DNA of 43,853 nt from an uncultured Saprospiraceae bacterium (GCA_937921595.1 CAKZTD010000092.1:1-43853), one strand, 5' to 3'. Positions 1 through 9,237 are shown, counted from the first letter of the stretch. Made by a program: numbers and translations. The notes: a model not told the origin generated them from the sequence alone.

Positions 1-2
1 GT

Positions 3-65
3 GAAAAAGCGATTAACACCCGCGAGACACTCCCCAAGAAGCAAAATTTATCTTTATTTTTCTGA
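3..65 (+). CDS. C-terminal tail of an unidentified gene (5' end outside window)
   Basis: The frame starting at base 3 is open from the window edge to a TGA at 63-65 and gives a 20-residue tail ending PKKQNLSLFF. A strong terminator follows 15 bases later, which supports a real gene end here. The tail contains NLSLF preceded by Gln, resembling the QL(S/D)LF peptide by which bacterial replication and repair proteins bind the beta sliding clamp. The gene could therefore be a DNA-metabolism protein, but this is inference from a short motif. A second frame (1-69) is also open, so even the reading frame is uncertain. Confidence 0.4.
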   Translation, partial: EKAINTRETLPKKQNLSLFF

Positions 66-79
66 GTAGTAAAATCGGA

Positions 80-110
80 CCGCTTGAGAGTAATCTCTAG
101 CGGTTTTTTT
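80..110 (+). terminator. Rho-independent terminator
   Basis: CCGCT and AGCGG arms enclose an inner GAGAG/CTCT stem and are followed by seven T residues at 104-110. It sits just after the stop at 63-65 and presumably ends the upstream transcript. Confidence 0.8.
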
Positions 111-125
111 GTTGTATCAATTTAG

Positions 126-221
126 CAAGCCAGTAAGCCAGTAAGCCAGTAAGCCAACAAGCCAACAAGCTAACAAGCTAACAAGCTAACAAGCTAACAA
201 GCTAACAAGCTAACAAGTTAG
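126..221. repeat. 8-bp tandem repeat, 12 units
   Basis: Twelve consecutive 8-base units run from caagccag through taagccag and caagccaa to caagctaa, ending in caagttag. The units drift stepwise from one end to the other. This array continues directly into the left arm of the imperfect hairpin that ends at the stop codon of the zinc protease gene. It has no coding frame of its own and is not a CRISPR (no unique spacers). Confidence 0.9.
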
Positions 222-295
222 CAGAGCAACAAGTGAGCAATGGGTCCTTCGACTTATTGCTCACTTATTAACTTGTTCATCTGTTTACTTGCTTA
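206..295. repeat. Long imperfect intergenic hairpin (word-repeat element A)
   Basis: The left arm (about 206-240) ends in aagtgagcaat. The right arm (about 254-295) begins attgctcactt and continues with words complementary to caagttaac and aagctaa. The short loop is around 241-253. The right arm runs up to the minus-strand stop codon of the next gene (293-295). It belongs to a family seen at four other gaps in this window. Confidence 0.7.
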
Positions 296-2743
296 GTCTT
301 CATCCTCTCCTAAGATCGCATCAATTCTAGCTTCAATATCTTTAAGGTGATACTTTGTCGATTTATCTTTCTGCTTTTTTATTGCTTTTTCAATCAACTC
401 TTCTAAGTTATCCAACGTTCCTCTCGCTACAGATTTGATATCAGACTGATCAAATTTTGCATCCTCTAATTTCATTAGATCAGCCATCTTATCGATGTAT
501 GCTCGTTGAAGATTTCTACGGAAAGGATCAATTTTACTTCCTTTTTTCAATTCAGAAAAGATTCCATTTTTAGTATCATCAAACAGATTGATCATCGTAT
601 ATTGACCAGACCCATGCAAAGCCTCCATTTCCATTAATCGATTCAGACGGTTTCCATCAAACAAACTGTTCAATGAACGGACCTGTAAACCTCTAAGGCG
701 ATTCATAAAGCCATCAGATTGAATTCTTTGAAGAATGTTGTTGTCCATCATCCAAGTCGGTGTGGTAAAGAGTTGACGGTTTAAAAAGTTAACCGCATTT
801 TTCTGTTTTTCTTTTGGAACAGGCGTATAGACGACCCCTTCTTCATCATAAGTTTTTTGATAATTATAAACACCACCGACATTATTTCCGACATGTCCCA
901 TGTATCTACCAAATTGACCGAGGACTGCACCATAAATCTCTTTTAGATCATCATAATTCCTTCCATCTTCTTCGGTCCATTCCATCAACTTAGGAATAAT
1001 TCTTTGCAAGTTTTTAATCCCAAGATCACTAGCTTTGACGGCATCATCTCCAAGGTCTTCTGTCTGAGCACTAGGGTCTACGGCACCTCTTTGTTGACGA
1101 CCAAATCGATAAACTGGATTATCTGCTTTTGCTTTGATCCAATCATTAAGTGTTTTCTTTTCCGCTTCCGCAGAATTAGCTGAAGGGATTGGCCGATAAC
1201 CGTATTCGATAGACCAAAGGTCATATTCTCCGATTCCTGGATAGAAACTTTTTACACCATCTTCCGGTTGAGCGATATAATTGAAACGCGCATAATCCAT
1301 GATACTTGGAGCTGTACCGTGCGTTGCAGTAAAGGTCGGAGACCGAAGGGAATCAACCGGATAACCTGGACTTGATCCCATGTTATGTGGTAGGCCTAAA
1401 GTGTGACCAACTTCATGAGCCGCAACGAAACGAATCAATTCACCCATCACTCTTTGTTCGAATTTTACACCTCTTGCTTCTGGATTGACTGCAGCCGTTT
1501 GAACCAAATACCAATTCCGTAAAAGGTTCATGACATTATGATACCAAAGAATATCAGACTCTAAAATTTCACCAGTTCTTGGATCATGTACATGAGGACC
1601 TTGCGCGTTTTGAATGTCCGTTGTGATGTAACGAATCACACTATAACGAACATCTTCTGGACTCCAATCTGGATCTTCTTCTTTGCTTGGTGCTTCTTTT
1701 GCAATGATCGCATTTTTAAAACCTGCAGCTTCAAAAGCAACTTGCCAATCTTCAATTCCTTGTTTCAAAAACGGCACCCATTCTTTTGGAGTCGCAGGAT
1801 CGAGGTAGTAAATAATAGGTTTGACAGGTTCCACTAATTCTCCACGATTAAAAGCTGCCATATCTTTTGGTTCCAATCTCCAACGAGTAATGTATCGAGT
1901 GCTTTTAGCTCTTTGTTCATCAGAACCATAATCGATTTGACTCATTGAAAAATACCCAACCCGAGAATCATATAAACGCGACTGCATGGGTTGCTCTGGT
2001 AAGAGAATAAAGGATTGATTCATTTCTAAAGAAAGAGATTTTGTTAATTGATTATCAGGAAGCTTTTTTCCTTTGTAAGTCATGATGTGTCTGACTTCTA
2101 CATTTTTTGGAAAGGCTTTCATATAATTGATCAAAGACCGTTTGCTGTCTAAGCTTCCAATCTCAAAACTCTTTTTTTCTCGACTACTCAATGGGCCGAT
2201 CATGTCAATTTCAGTTGTAAATAATTTATCGACATTGATCACAACGGAACTGCTATCTTGACCCAATGCATTGATATCGAAAATCATAATGATCGGTTCG
2301 AAATTATTATTTTTTAAAGATTGGTAAATTGGAAGATCTTCATCTGCTACGCTATTAAAAGAAACAGAGCGTAATAATAATTGCTCGTCTTTTCTTTGAA
2401 AACGAATGACTTGCTGAGGACGGGATTTCATACCGGCACCACCAAAGTTTAAGTTTTTTACAAAACCAGAAATTCTGCTTACTACAAGGATTTCTTGTTC
2501 CAATAAATCATTCGGAATTTCGAAATAATACTTTGCTCCAACTTTATGAACATTAAAAAGTCCGGTATCTGAAACTGCTTTTTCAGTAATGATATCTTCG
2601 TAAGGTTTTATCTTACTATCACTTTTTTCTTTCTTATCTTTCTCTTCTTTTTTCTCATCGGATTTTTCCTTTTGCGCAAAGGAAGGGGCAACAATCAGCA
2701 TCATGAAAAATGCTAATAGTAGGGTAGGTACAGTTTTTCTCAT
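293..2743 (-). CDS. Secreted zinc-dependent metalloprotease (DUF5117/DUF5118/DUF4953 type)
   Basis: 816 residues with a cleavable signal peptide (about 1-23, ending SFAQ) followed by a Lys/Glu-rich stretch to about residue 45. The zincin site HEVGHTLGLPHN has zinc ligands H443, H447 and H453 and catalytic E444. A SIMDY segment at about 480-484 looks like the Met-turn, with M482. Length and motif order match the large Bacteroidota zinc-dependent proteases annotated with DUF5118, DUF5117 and DUF4953 in that order. It should be exported to the periplasm or beyond; the substrate is unknown. The gene stands alone: a terminator separates it from the upstream minus-strand gene, and its 3' end abuts hairpin element A. 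The family call is firm, the physiological role open. Confidence 0.9.
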   Translation of the reverse strand: MRKTVPTLLLAFFMMLIVAPSFAQKEKSDEKKEEKDKKEKSDSKIKPYEDIITEKAVSDTGLFNVHKVGAKYYFEIPNDLLEQEILVVSRISGFVKNLNFGGAGMKSRPQQVIRFQRKDEQLLLRSVSFNSVADEDLPIYQSLKNNNFEPIIMIFDINALGQDSSSVVINVDKLFTTEIDMIGPLSSREKKSFEIGSLDSKRSLINYMKAFPKNVEVRHIMTYKGKKLPDNQLTKSLSLEMNQSFILLPEQPMQSRLYDSRVGYFSMSQIDYGSDEQRAKSTRYITRWRLEPKDMAAFNRGELVEPVKPIIYYLDPATPKEWVPFLKQGIEDWQVAFEAAGFKNAIIAKEAPSKEEDPDWSPEDVRYSVIRYITTDIQNAQGPHVHDPRTGEILESDILWYHNVMNLLRNWYLVQTAAVNPEARGVKFEQRVMGELIRFVAAHEVGHTLGLPHNMGSSPGYPVDSLRSPTFTATHGTAPSIMDYARFNYIAQPEDGVKSFYPGIGEYDLWSIEYGYRPIPSANSAEAEKKTLNDWIKAKADNPVYRFGRQQRGAVDPSAQTEDLGDDAVKASDLGIKNLQRIIPKLMEWTEEDGRNYDDLKEIYGAVLGQFGRYMGHVGNNVGGVYNYQKTYDEEGVVYTPVPKEKQKNAVNFLNRQLFTTPTWMMDNNILQRIQSDGFMNRLRGLQVRSLNSLFDGNRLNRLMEMEALHGSGQYTMINLFDDTKNGIFSELKKGSKIDPFRRNLQRAYIDKMADLMKLEDAKFDQSDIKSVARGTLDNLEELIEKAIKKQKDKSTKYHLKDIEARIDAILGEDED

Positions 2744-2825
2744 TAGTGGTTTAATTTAATTGTGATTGAAATTGTCTTTCGGGAATTGGGAATGTATATC
2801 TAAGATAAGACACAATAATAACAAA

Positions 2826-2857
2826 AAACGGGAAGATTCAGTTAGAACCTTCCCGTT
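2826..2857 (-). terminator. Terminator downstream of the T9SS repeat protein gene
   Basis: AACGGGAAG and CTTCCCGTT form a 9-bp stem with a loop of about 13 bases. On the minus strand it is followed by a T-rich tract. It lies about 20 bases after the stop of the gene at 2878 and before the protease start at 2743, so the two genes are probably separate transcripts. Confidence 0.85.
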
Positions 2858-2877
2858 TTTAATAGTGGAATATCTGT

Positions 2878-4893
2878 TTAACGACTCACCTGAATCTGCT
2901 TGACTAATTGTCCTATTGGCGTTTTTCCTACGACAAAATAGGCACCTTCTGGAAGCATGGCCACATCGATAGTCTCTTGAAAAGTATTTCCTAAACCATC
3001 ATAAGATTTTTGGAAAACCATTTGTCCAGAAGCAGAAAAGATTCTGATTGACAATTCTTCTAATGGTTTTTCAGCAACAATGTTTAATGTAGTAAAAGCA
3101 TTTGCAGGTACCGGATAGATATTTGCAAAAGTATTCAATCCGTTTTCATCGACTGCAGTAGGATCAACTACATTGATCGTCATGGTATAACTCTCATCAC
3201 TGAATGCTTCTCCATCTCCAACTTTGAATTGAAAAGCATCATAAGGTGATCCTAATTCATCCGTTAATGGAGTGAAAGTAATATTATTGATTTCGTCAAA
3301 AGGAATAATATCTCCTTCATAAACATGAGCTCCATCCCAAAGTAAATATCCAACTTGTTCAATACTTGTAATTAAGATGTTTTCAAAAATATCACCATCA
3401 TCAGGATCAGTAAAAGCAAAATCATCGGTGTTGAAAAAATAAGGAATATTTACAAAAGTAGTTACACTTGTGTCAATAGAAGATGGTAATGAATTCGGAG
3501 TCAGGACATACAAGGTTCCGAGGAAACTATTGTTGTCGTCATACCGTAGATAAATCTTTTCTTGATCTTCCGTCATGAAAAATTGGAAGAATTTATTTGT
3601 AGGATTTTCTACTTCTACAAACTCAGTACCATCAAAAATCCATAAGGTATTATTAAAACCTGCATCGAAATAAATCAAGAACATTTTATTTCCAGCAGTT
3701 GCAGCATATTGACCAAAAGTAAAACCAACCGGTCCGACTACTTCTTCAACGGTGTTGGTCGTTTGATCCAGTCTCATCAATACTTGATTGAAGTTCACAT
3801 CAAAATAAAGATAATAAGGTGCGCCAGCTAATGTATCCGTAAAGAAAGAGTATTGAGAATTAGCAGGAGCATTTACTTGTGTTAGCGTGCCATTTTCTAA
3901 ACTAAATAATGTTTGATTGAAATTGATGTTATCAAAAAATGAGAAGTATGCGATTCCATTATAAATATTTGCTAAACCAGGAAAGTCGAAACCTGGAGGA
4001 GATATGATAGGTGTGAGACTTGTTCCATCATAAACATGAATAGAACTAAGATAGGTATTCATCTCAAAGTAATTGATATACAACTCATCCGTATCTGGAT
4101 TTTCTCCAACAACAAATGAAAACTGTAAATCAGCAGGGCTAGGTACTTCGGTGAAAATAGCACCATCAAATTCATAAAGGCTTGTTGCAAACATAGCATC
4201 CTGAATGCCCATATATAGTACATCTTCACCTTCAAAGGCAAGGAAAACAAAAGAAGTATTAGCTGGTACTCCAGGAACAGCAGCTACATCAGAACCATCG
4301 AAACCGAAGAGTGAAGATGAAAAATTAGTAGGATCGAAAAATGTTAAATATAAAACACCGTCCAATTCTGCTAGGACATTATTGAATTGTAAACCTGCCG
4401 GTGAAGGAACTTCAAAGAAATTTGTTCCATCATATTCATAAAGAAAGGTGTTAAAAGCTACATCGTTTAATGCGACATACATTTTATCATTAAAAGTAGT
4501 CACATAGAAACTAAATGTAAAACCAGCAGGAACATTTAATAGAGTCGCAGTGACACCATCATACTCATATAACTGTGCATTAAAGCCAGGATCAAAAGAG
4601 GTGATGTATTGATTGCCTCCATAAGCATGGCTATAAAATGAGAATGGATTTTCTGGAGGAAGAGGAATTGCATTCAAATCAATGCCATCATAATGATGTA
4701 ACGTTTGTTCAAAATTTTGATCAAAATAATTGAAAAACAAGTCACCATCTTCTCCACCAGAGAAAAAATCAAGACTGAAATTTGGAGGATTTGGAATCTC
4801 TTCTAACATTTGAGCTTTTAGCAAATTGCTGCTCGAAAAACCCAGTATAAGTATTAATGGAAATAATATTTTTTTTGTAAAAGACGTCTTCAT
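2878..4893 (-). CDS. T9SS-exported repeat protein with C-terminal sorting domain
   Basis: 671 residues from the start chosen here. An upstream in-frame extension to 5001 exists, but the ATG at 4893 begins a classic signal peptide (MKTSFTKKILF... ending LLKAQ). Residues about 40-480 hold roughly ten tandem units of about 45 residues with the pattern FDxxFNxxLxxxDG followed by a Val-Pro-Pro stretch and a Phe-rich strand, suggesting a beta-propeller. A cadherin/Ig-like domain follows (about 490-585, with FAFTDPDDGD and FQFKVGDG). The last 85 residues are a type A T9SS sorting domain (IYPVPA motif, then strands ending QIQVSR). It is predicted to be a cell-surface or released protein; the ligand is unknown. 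Neighbours give no functional clue. Confidence 0.85.
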   Translation of the reverse strand: MKTSFTKKILFPLILILGFSSSNLLKAQMLEEIPNPPNFSLDFFSGGEDGDLFFNYFDQNFEQTLHHYDGIDLNAIPLPPENPFSFYSHAYGGNQYITSFDPGFNAQLYEYDGVTATLLNVPAGFTFSFYVTTFNDKMYVALNDVAFNTFLYEYDGTNFFEVPSPAGLQFNNVLAELDGVLYLTFFDPTNFSSSLFGFDGSDVAAVPGVPANTSFVFLAFEGEDVLYMGIQDAMFATSLYEFDGAIFTEVPSPADLQFSFVVGENPDTDELYINYFEMNTYLSSIHVYDGTSLTPIISPPGFDFPGLANIYNGIAYFSFFDNINFNQTLFSLENGTLTQVNAPANSQYSFFTDTLAGAPYYLYFDVNFNQVLMRLDQTTNTVEEVVGPVGFTFGQYAATAGNKMFLIYFDAGFNNTLWIFDGTEFVEVENPTNKFFQFFMTEDQEKIYLRYDDNNSFLGTLYVLTPNSLPSSIDTSVTTFVNIPYFFNTDDFAFTDPDDGDIFENILITSIEQVGYLLWDGAHVYEGDIIPFDEINNITFTPLTDELGSPYDAFQFKVGDGEAFSDESYTMTINVVDPTAVDENGLNTFANIYPVPANAFTTLNIVAEKPLEELSIRIFSASGQMVFQKSYDGLGNTFQETIDVAMLPEGAYFVVGKTPIGQLVKQIQVSR

Positions 4894-5111
4894 AAAATTG
4901 ATTTTAAGGACTATGAAAGAGATAGGTCGTCGCCTCAAAAATAAGTGGATTAATTTATAGATAAAAGAGGAAAGGAGGGAATCTTGGTAGTAAGGCGACA
5001 AAGGGGAAGTTAAGGAGCAAACAAATGTTGAAATAAGGAAAGGACTGTATTACAAAGAAAATGTATAGGACTTAGCTGATTTTTAAAAAAATGAAGAAGA
5101 AATAAAAAATT

Positions 5112-5187
5112 AGATAACAAAATAAGCCAGCAAATTAGCAGTGGGGAGTCATACTGCTAAGTTACTAACTTATCAATTGTTAACTTA
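5112..5187. repeat. Imperfect intergenic hairpin (word-repeat element B)
   Basis: A left arm with ataagccagcaaattagcagt (from about 5120) is followed by a loop and a right arm from 5152 (actgctaagtt..., taactta). It lies at the 3' end of the acyl-CoA dehydrogenase gene, which stops at 5191 on the minus strand, and may act in 3' end formation. The rest of 4894-5190 is AT-rich and shows no gene. Confidence 0.6.
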
Positions 5188-5190
5188 GGT

Positions 5191-6342
5191 CTATATTTTA
5201 TGTTCTTTCAAAACTTCACGAGAGATCACTAACTTCTGAATCTCAGAAGTACCTTCTCCAATCGTACATAGTTTTGAATCTCTATAAAATTTCTCAACTG
5301 GGAAATCTTTGGTATAACCATAACCTCCATGAATCTGAACGGCATCGGTTGAAACTTCAACCGAAGTCTCAGAAGCAAAATATTTAGCTATAGCTCCGAT
5401 CTTGGTCATTTTTTCGCCATTATTTTTCATCGTTCCAGCTTTACGAGTCAATAACTCAGCAGCTTCAATTTTGGTAGCCATATCTGCTAGTTTGAAACTG
5501 ATGCCTTGAAACTTAGCAATAGGTTTTCCAAACTGCTGACGCTCCTGAGCATATTTTACAGAAGCCTCGAAAGCACCCTGAGCTATACCTAATGATAAAG
5601 CAGCAATCGAAATTCGACCACCATCCAAAATCTTCATGGACTGAATAAAGCCTTCGCCTTCTTCTCCCAATCGATTTTCAATAGGGATTCGACAATTATC
5701 AAAAACCATCTCCGCTGTTTCACTAGCTCTCATTCCAAGTTTGTTTTCTTTCTTTCCAGCATTGAAACCTGGAGTTCCTCTTTCAACAACGAAAGCAGTC
5801 ATCCCATGACTATCCAATAGTTCACCGGTTCTAGCGATAACAACCGCTACATTTCCAGACTTTCCATGAGTAATCCATGATTTTGTACCATTAATCACAT
5901 AGTGGTCGCCATCTCTTACAGCTACACATTGCATTCGGCCAGCATCACTTCCGGTATTAGGTTCTGTCAAGCCCCAGGCTCCGATCCATTCACCGCTAGC
6001 TAGTTTAGGAAGCCATTTTTTCTTTTGTTCTTCATTGCCAAAGGTCATAATATGACCGGTACAAAGTGAATTATGAGCAGCCACAGATAGGCCGATTGAT
6101 CCACAAACTTTAGCAATCTCGACGATTACAGTGATATACTCTTGATAGCCTAGGCCAGATCCACCATATTCTTCTGGAACGAGGACTCCAAGGAATCCAT
6201 GTTCTCCCATCTTATGCATCATGTCAATAGGGAAGTGTTGAGCTTCATCCCACTCCATTACATAAGGTCTGATATAGGTTTCAGCAAAATCACGGGCACT
6301 CTGTTGGATGAGATTTAGATTTTCGATAGCAGCAGTATCCAT
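5191..6342 (-). CDS. Acyl-CoA dehydrogenase (short/branched-chain type)
   Basis: 383 residues, the usual length of the FAD-dependent acyl-CoA dehydrogenase family, which oxidises acyl-CoA to trans-2-enoyl-CoA and passes electrons to ETF. The [13 protein letters not shown] segment (about 127-139) matches the flavin/substrate loop. [17 protein letters not shown] near the C-terminus places the catalytic base at E363 (the Glu of the YEGT-like motif). The sequence is complete with no obvious defects. Substrate chain length cannot be fixed by eye; butyryl-, isovaleryl- or 2-methylbutyryl-CoA are all possible. It is a cytoplasmic enzyme of fatty- or amino-acid degradation, and its gene is isolated from other beta-oxidation genes in this window. 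Confidence 0.93.
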   Translation of the reverse strand: MDTAAIENLNLIQQSARDFAETYIRPYVMEWDEAQHFPIDMMHKMGEHGFLGVLVPEEYGGSGLGYQEYITVIVEIAKVCGSIGLSVAAHNSLCTGHIMTFGNEEQKKKWLPKLASGEWIGAWGLTEPNTGSDAGRMQCVAVRDGDHYVINGTKSWITHGKSGNVAVVIARTGELLDSHGMTAFVVERGTPGFNAGKKENKLGMRASETAEMVFDNCRIPIENRLGEEGEGFIQSMKILDGGRISIAALSLGIAQGAFEASVKYAQERQQFGKPIAKFQGISFKLADMATKIEAAELLTRKAGTMKNNGEKMTKIGAIAKYFASETSVEVSTDAVQIHGGYGYTKDFPVEKFYRDSKLCTIGEGTSEIQKLVISREVLKEHKI

Positions 6343-6805
6343 ACATTGATTGGTTTGAAATACCTACCTCGCTCGCCAAAGCAAGGAGTAAAAGGTATTA
6401 TTGGTTTAATATTGATTAATTCTTAAAAAAAATTTCAGCAAATATACCAAATTTATAATCTTTTGGCTGATCTATTAACGCAATAATTCGTCGGCTGTTC
6501 TATAATAGGACTAATTATATTTTGACTTTGTTTTAGTCTGTAATATTACGAAAAATTATATCCTTGTAAGTGGTTGAAAACCAGTAATATTGGGTGTATT
6601 TTTGCGTTTGTATTTGGGTTTGTCGAGAAAAGTGATTCGCTGGTCGAGAATATTAAAAATCAGCGTTTTTTGACAAATTTCATTTAATCGAATTTTTTAC
6701 GATCTACGTCGACATGGCTTGCAAGGTGAAGCAACTTTTAACCATCTTTATTGTCGTTAAGTATATCCTAAGAGATCCTTTAAAAAACCAAATTCTAAAA
6801 ATACC
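6343..6805. other. Divergent intergenic region, no gene seen
   Basis: 463 bases between the minus-strand acyl-CoA dehydrogenase and the plus-strand CotH-like gene. It is AT-rich and holds a small imperfect hairpin at about 6362-6390 (CCTcGC...GCaAGG) and a promoter-like pair (see 6574-6604). I find no open frame with protein-like composition and no RNA gene. Confidence 0.6.
6574..6604 (+). promoter_or_regulatory. Candidate Bacteroidota promoter for the gene at 6806
   Basis: TTG at 6574-6576 and TATTTTTG (TANNTTTG) at 6597-6604 are 20 bases apart, close to the Bacteroidota -33/-7 arrangement. Transcription would start near 6611, leaving a leader of about 195 bases. The match is by eye only. 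Confidence 0.35.
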
Positions 6806-7882
6806 ATGACAAAGAAGATTCAAATATTTGCTTTTTTCTTTTTATCGATCTTAACTATCACCAGCGCCTCTGCTCAGGGGTTAACTTCCGTAAAAGACTA
6901 TTCTGGTTTTCCATTATTGGATGGTGGAGTAGAATCCGCTAAGACTATCTTTAAAACAATGAATGATACTGATTTGTTGAAAGTTACGCTTACAACAGAT
7001 TTAGATCACCTTATTGAAAATAAAAAGAAAGACGATTATCAGGAAGCTACTTTGACGATTGATTCAGGAGATGGTTTAGAGTTGCACAATGTAAAAGTTA
7101 AACCTAGAGGTAAATTTAGAAGAAGCACTTGTGACTTTCCTCCTTTGAAGATTAAATTCAAAAAAGAGGGGCTTAAAGAAAAAGGTATTTCGACTTCTCA
7201 TAAGTCTTTGAAATTGGTTACCCACTGTATGGATAATCCAGATGCAGAACAAACGATTCTTAAAGAATATATTGCTTATAAAATGTATAACCAATTGACT
7301 GATGCTAGTTTTAAAGTTCAGTTGGTAGAAGTAACCTATGTCAATAGTGCTAAAGATACTTTGGATAATGTAAAATATGGTTTCATTATCGAGAATACAA
7401 ATGAGATGGCAGAACGTAATGAAGGTACAGAAGTGGAGAATCTATATAACTTGACTTTGGATAGTATTAATACAAAATATAGCCATTTGATTCCTATGTT
7501 CCAATACATGATTTCGAATATGGATTGGAGACCTAAAATGTTGCAAAATGTAAAATTCATTGATAAAGAAAATGGCGACCGAATTATGGTTCCTTATGAT
7601 TTTGATTTCTCTGGATTAGTGAATGCTCCTTATGCAATTCCTAACCAAGATTTCAAACAGTCAGATGTGCAAGAAAGAATCTATATGAATAGAGTAGAGG
7701 ATATCAAAGAATTGATGCCGACGATTAAATATTTTACGGCGAAGAAAGAAGATATCATGAATACGATCAAGCAATGTGATAAACTTTCAAAAAAGAACCG
7801 CAAAGAGATGGTCAGATATGTCAATGATTTTTATGAAACTTTGAATGATCCATCTACTCGTTATGGTGCTTTTGTAAAATAA
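6806..7882 (+). CDS. Secreted protein of unknown function, distantly CotH-like (paralogue 1)
   Basis: 358 residues with a signal peptide (about 1-24, ending ASAQ). It is clearly paralogous to the next gene. Shared blocks are a PRGKFRRSTC / ARGKSRRKIC segment, PPLKIKFKK, a SLKLVTHC / TLKLVSYC strand, an ILKEYxAYKxYN helix, a YGFxIENTxE strand and PYDFDFSGLVNAPYAIPN. The order RG(N/K), LK(L/F), Asn/Glu strand, then an Asp-rich PYDFD loop resembles the CotH family of atypical protein kinases, where the last motif holds a metal-binding Asp. That link is inference from motif order; the exact CotH residues are not all present. Its export suggests an envelope or extracellular role. A terminator follows at 7931. 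Confidence 0.6.
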   Translation: MTKKIQIFAFFFLSILTITSASAQGLTSVKDYSGFPLLDGGVESAKTIFKTMNDTDLLKVTLTTDLDHLIENKKKDDYQEATLTIDSGDGLELHNVKVKPRGKFRRSTCDFPPLKIKFKKEGLKEKGISTSHKSLKLVTHCMDNPDAEQTILKEYIAYKMYNQLTDASFKVQLVEVTYVNSAKDTLDNVKYGFIIENTNEMAERNEGTEVENLYNLTLDSINTKYSHLIPMFQYMISNMDWRPKMLQNVKFIDKENGDRIMVPYDFDFSGLVNAPYAIPNQDFKQSDVQERIYMNRVEDIKELMPTIKYFTAKKEDIMNTIKQCDKLSKKNRKEMVRYVNDFYETLNDPSTRYGAFVK

Positions 7883-7930
7883 AAAAGTAAAATTTATCCT
7901 ACTTCTTTATCAGTAAGAAGTGTACCTTTA

Positions 7931-7973
7931 GAGCGCAAAGTATTTTTCATAAATATTTTGCGCTCTTTGTTTT
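7931..7973 (+). terminator. Rho-independent terminator after paralogue 1
   Basis: GAGCGCAAA and TTTGCGCTC-type arms with additional A/T pairing form a long stem, followed by TTTGTTTT. It lies about 50 bases after the stop at 7882 and separates the two paralogues into different transcripts. Confidence 0.85.
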
Positions 7974-8098
7974 AGGTCAAAAAACTGACTCATTTAAGAG
8001 ACTCCCCATCAAAATTAATCATCTCTCCATTGGGATGTTATAATTTGAAAAGCTACTTTTAGATTTATATCAACCCACAGACCCTCAAAAAAACTATC

Positions 8099-9166
8099 AT
8101 GGAAAACAAGCTGATCTTTATTCTTGCTTGCCTTTTTTTACCTTTTATCAATTTCGCTCAAATCGAAGACGACGAGTTTGGATTCGCGGAAGATGCTTCC
8201 AAACCGACCTTGTTTCAGGCGCTTACTAGTGAAAATAATATTCCTACAGTAGTTTTGACTACGGACATCAAAAGGATTTTAAAACATAAAAACTCTCTAA
8301 ATACGGTACCTTCCCAACTTGAATATACGGTGGACGGAACAACGAAAACCTGGAACATCGATCTATCTGCCAGAGGGAAATCTCGCCGAAAGATTTGCTA
8401 TATGCCTCCTTTGAAATTAGAGTTTTCTAAAAAAGAATTAAAGGCTGAAGGTGTTCGCCGAAAGTACAATACACTCAAATTGGTCAGCTATTGTAAAAAT
8501 CAAAACTCTTACGAGAAGTTCATTCTTAAAGAGTATCTAGCTTATAAGATTTACAACATACTCACCAATCATAGTTTCAATGTTCAACTGGTTCATTTAG
8601 AATATCGGGATTCTCTGAACCGGATAAAACCTGTCAAACGATATGGTTTTTTAATAGAAAATACAGACGAACTAGCTAAGCGATTGGAATCAAAAGAGAA
8701 AAATAGATATCAAGTAATCAGGGATTCCACAGATGCTTTTCAGCATGATGTTTTTGCTTTGTATCAGTATATGATCAGTAACTCTGATTGGAAATTGGGA
8801 GGGCTTCACAACATCAAAATTGTACGACATAAAAAGACTAAAAAATACGCTCCGATTCCTTATGATTTCGATTATTCTGGTTTTGTCAATGCTAGCTATT
8901 CTGCTCCAAATATAGATATTGGTCAGACTCATGTAAGGGAAAGAATCTACATGGGAAGCTGTAAGGATTCAAAAGCTTTTGAACCAGTACGTAGTCATTT
9001 TATCGATAAGAAAAGTGAAATTTATGATGTGGTTCAAAGCTTTGAACTGCTGGATAAAAAGACGAGAAAGAGTTCTCTGAAGTTTCTGAAATCTTTTTAT
9101 AAAGTTATGGAAAACGAAAAGAAGTTTAGAAAGAAATGTCTGGCAAGAGGGAAGGTTTGGGAGTAG
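8099..9166 (+). CDS. Secreted protein of unknown function, distantly CotH-like (paralogue 2)
   Basis: 355 residues with a signal peptide (about 1-20, ending INFAQ), then an acidic stretch EDDEFGFAED. It aligns along its whole length with the preceding gene product: LSARGKSRRKICYMPPLKLEF, TLKLVSYC, ILKEYLAYKIYN, YGFLIENTDELAKR, YQYMISNSDWKLGG and PYDFDYSGFVNASY. The paired Cys in RRKIC and VSYC are conserved in both copies and could form a disulphide after export. The C-terminus is very basic (Lys/Arg-rich). The pair arose by tandem duplication followed by strong divergence. Function is unknown; a CotH-like kinase fold is a hypothesis only. Confidence 0.6.
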   Translation: MENKLIFILACLFLPFINFAQIEDDEFGFAEDASKPTLFQALTSENNIPTVVLTTDIKRILKHKNSLNTVPSQLEYTVDGTTKTWNIDLSARGKSRRKICYMPPLKLEFSKKELKAEGVRRKYNTLKLVSYCKNQNSYEKFILKEYLAYKIYNILTNHSFNVQLVHLEYRDSLNRIKPVKRYGFLIENTDELAKRLESKEKNRYQVIRDSTDAFQHDVFALYQYMISNSDWKLGGLHNIKIVRHKKTKKYAPIPYDFDYSGFVNASYSAPNIDIGQTHVRERIYMGSCKDSKAFEPVRSHFIDKKSEIYDVVQSFELLDKKTRKSSLKFLKSFYKVMENEKKFRKKCLARGKVWE

Positions 9167-9189
9167 AGGATTTGGTGAATTACGATATC

Positions 9190-9220
9190 ATTTCCGGCGG
9201 AAATTTGATTGTTGGTTTTT
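9190..9220 (+). terminator. Terminator-like palindrome after paralogue 2
   Basis: ATTTCCGGCGGAAAT at 9190-9204 forms a 6-bp stem with a 3-base loop and is followed by a T-rich tract (ggtttttt at about 9214-9221). It is placed 24 bases after the stop at 9166. Confidence 0.6.
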
Positions 9221-9237
9221 TGATTGAATGTTTTTGC

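Noticed and set aside
126-221. Tandem array considered as CRISPR
   Set aside because: Units are only 8 bases, contiguous, without spacers, and no cas genes are present.
4894-5001. N-terminal extension of the T9SS repeat protein
   Set aside because: The extended start buries a normal signal peptide 36 residues inside the protein; the ATG at 4893 is far more likely.
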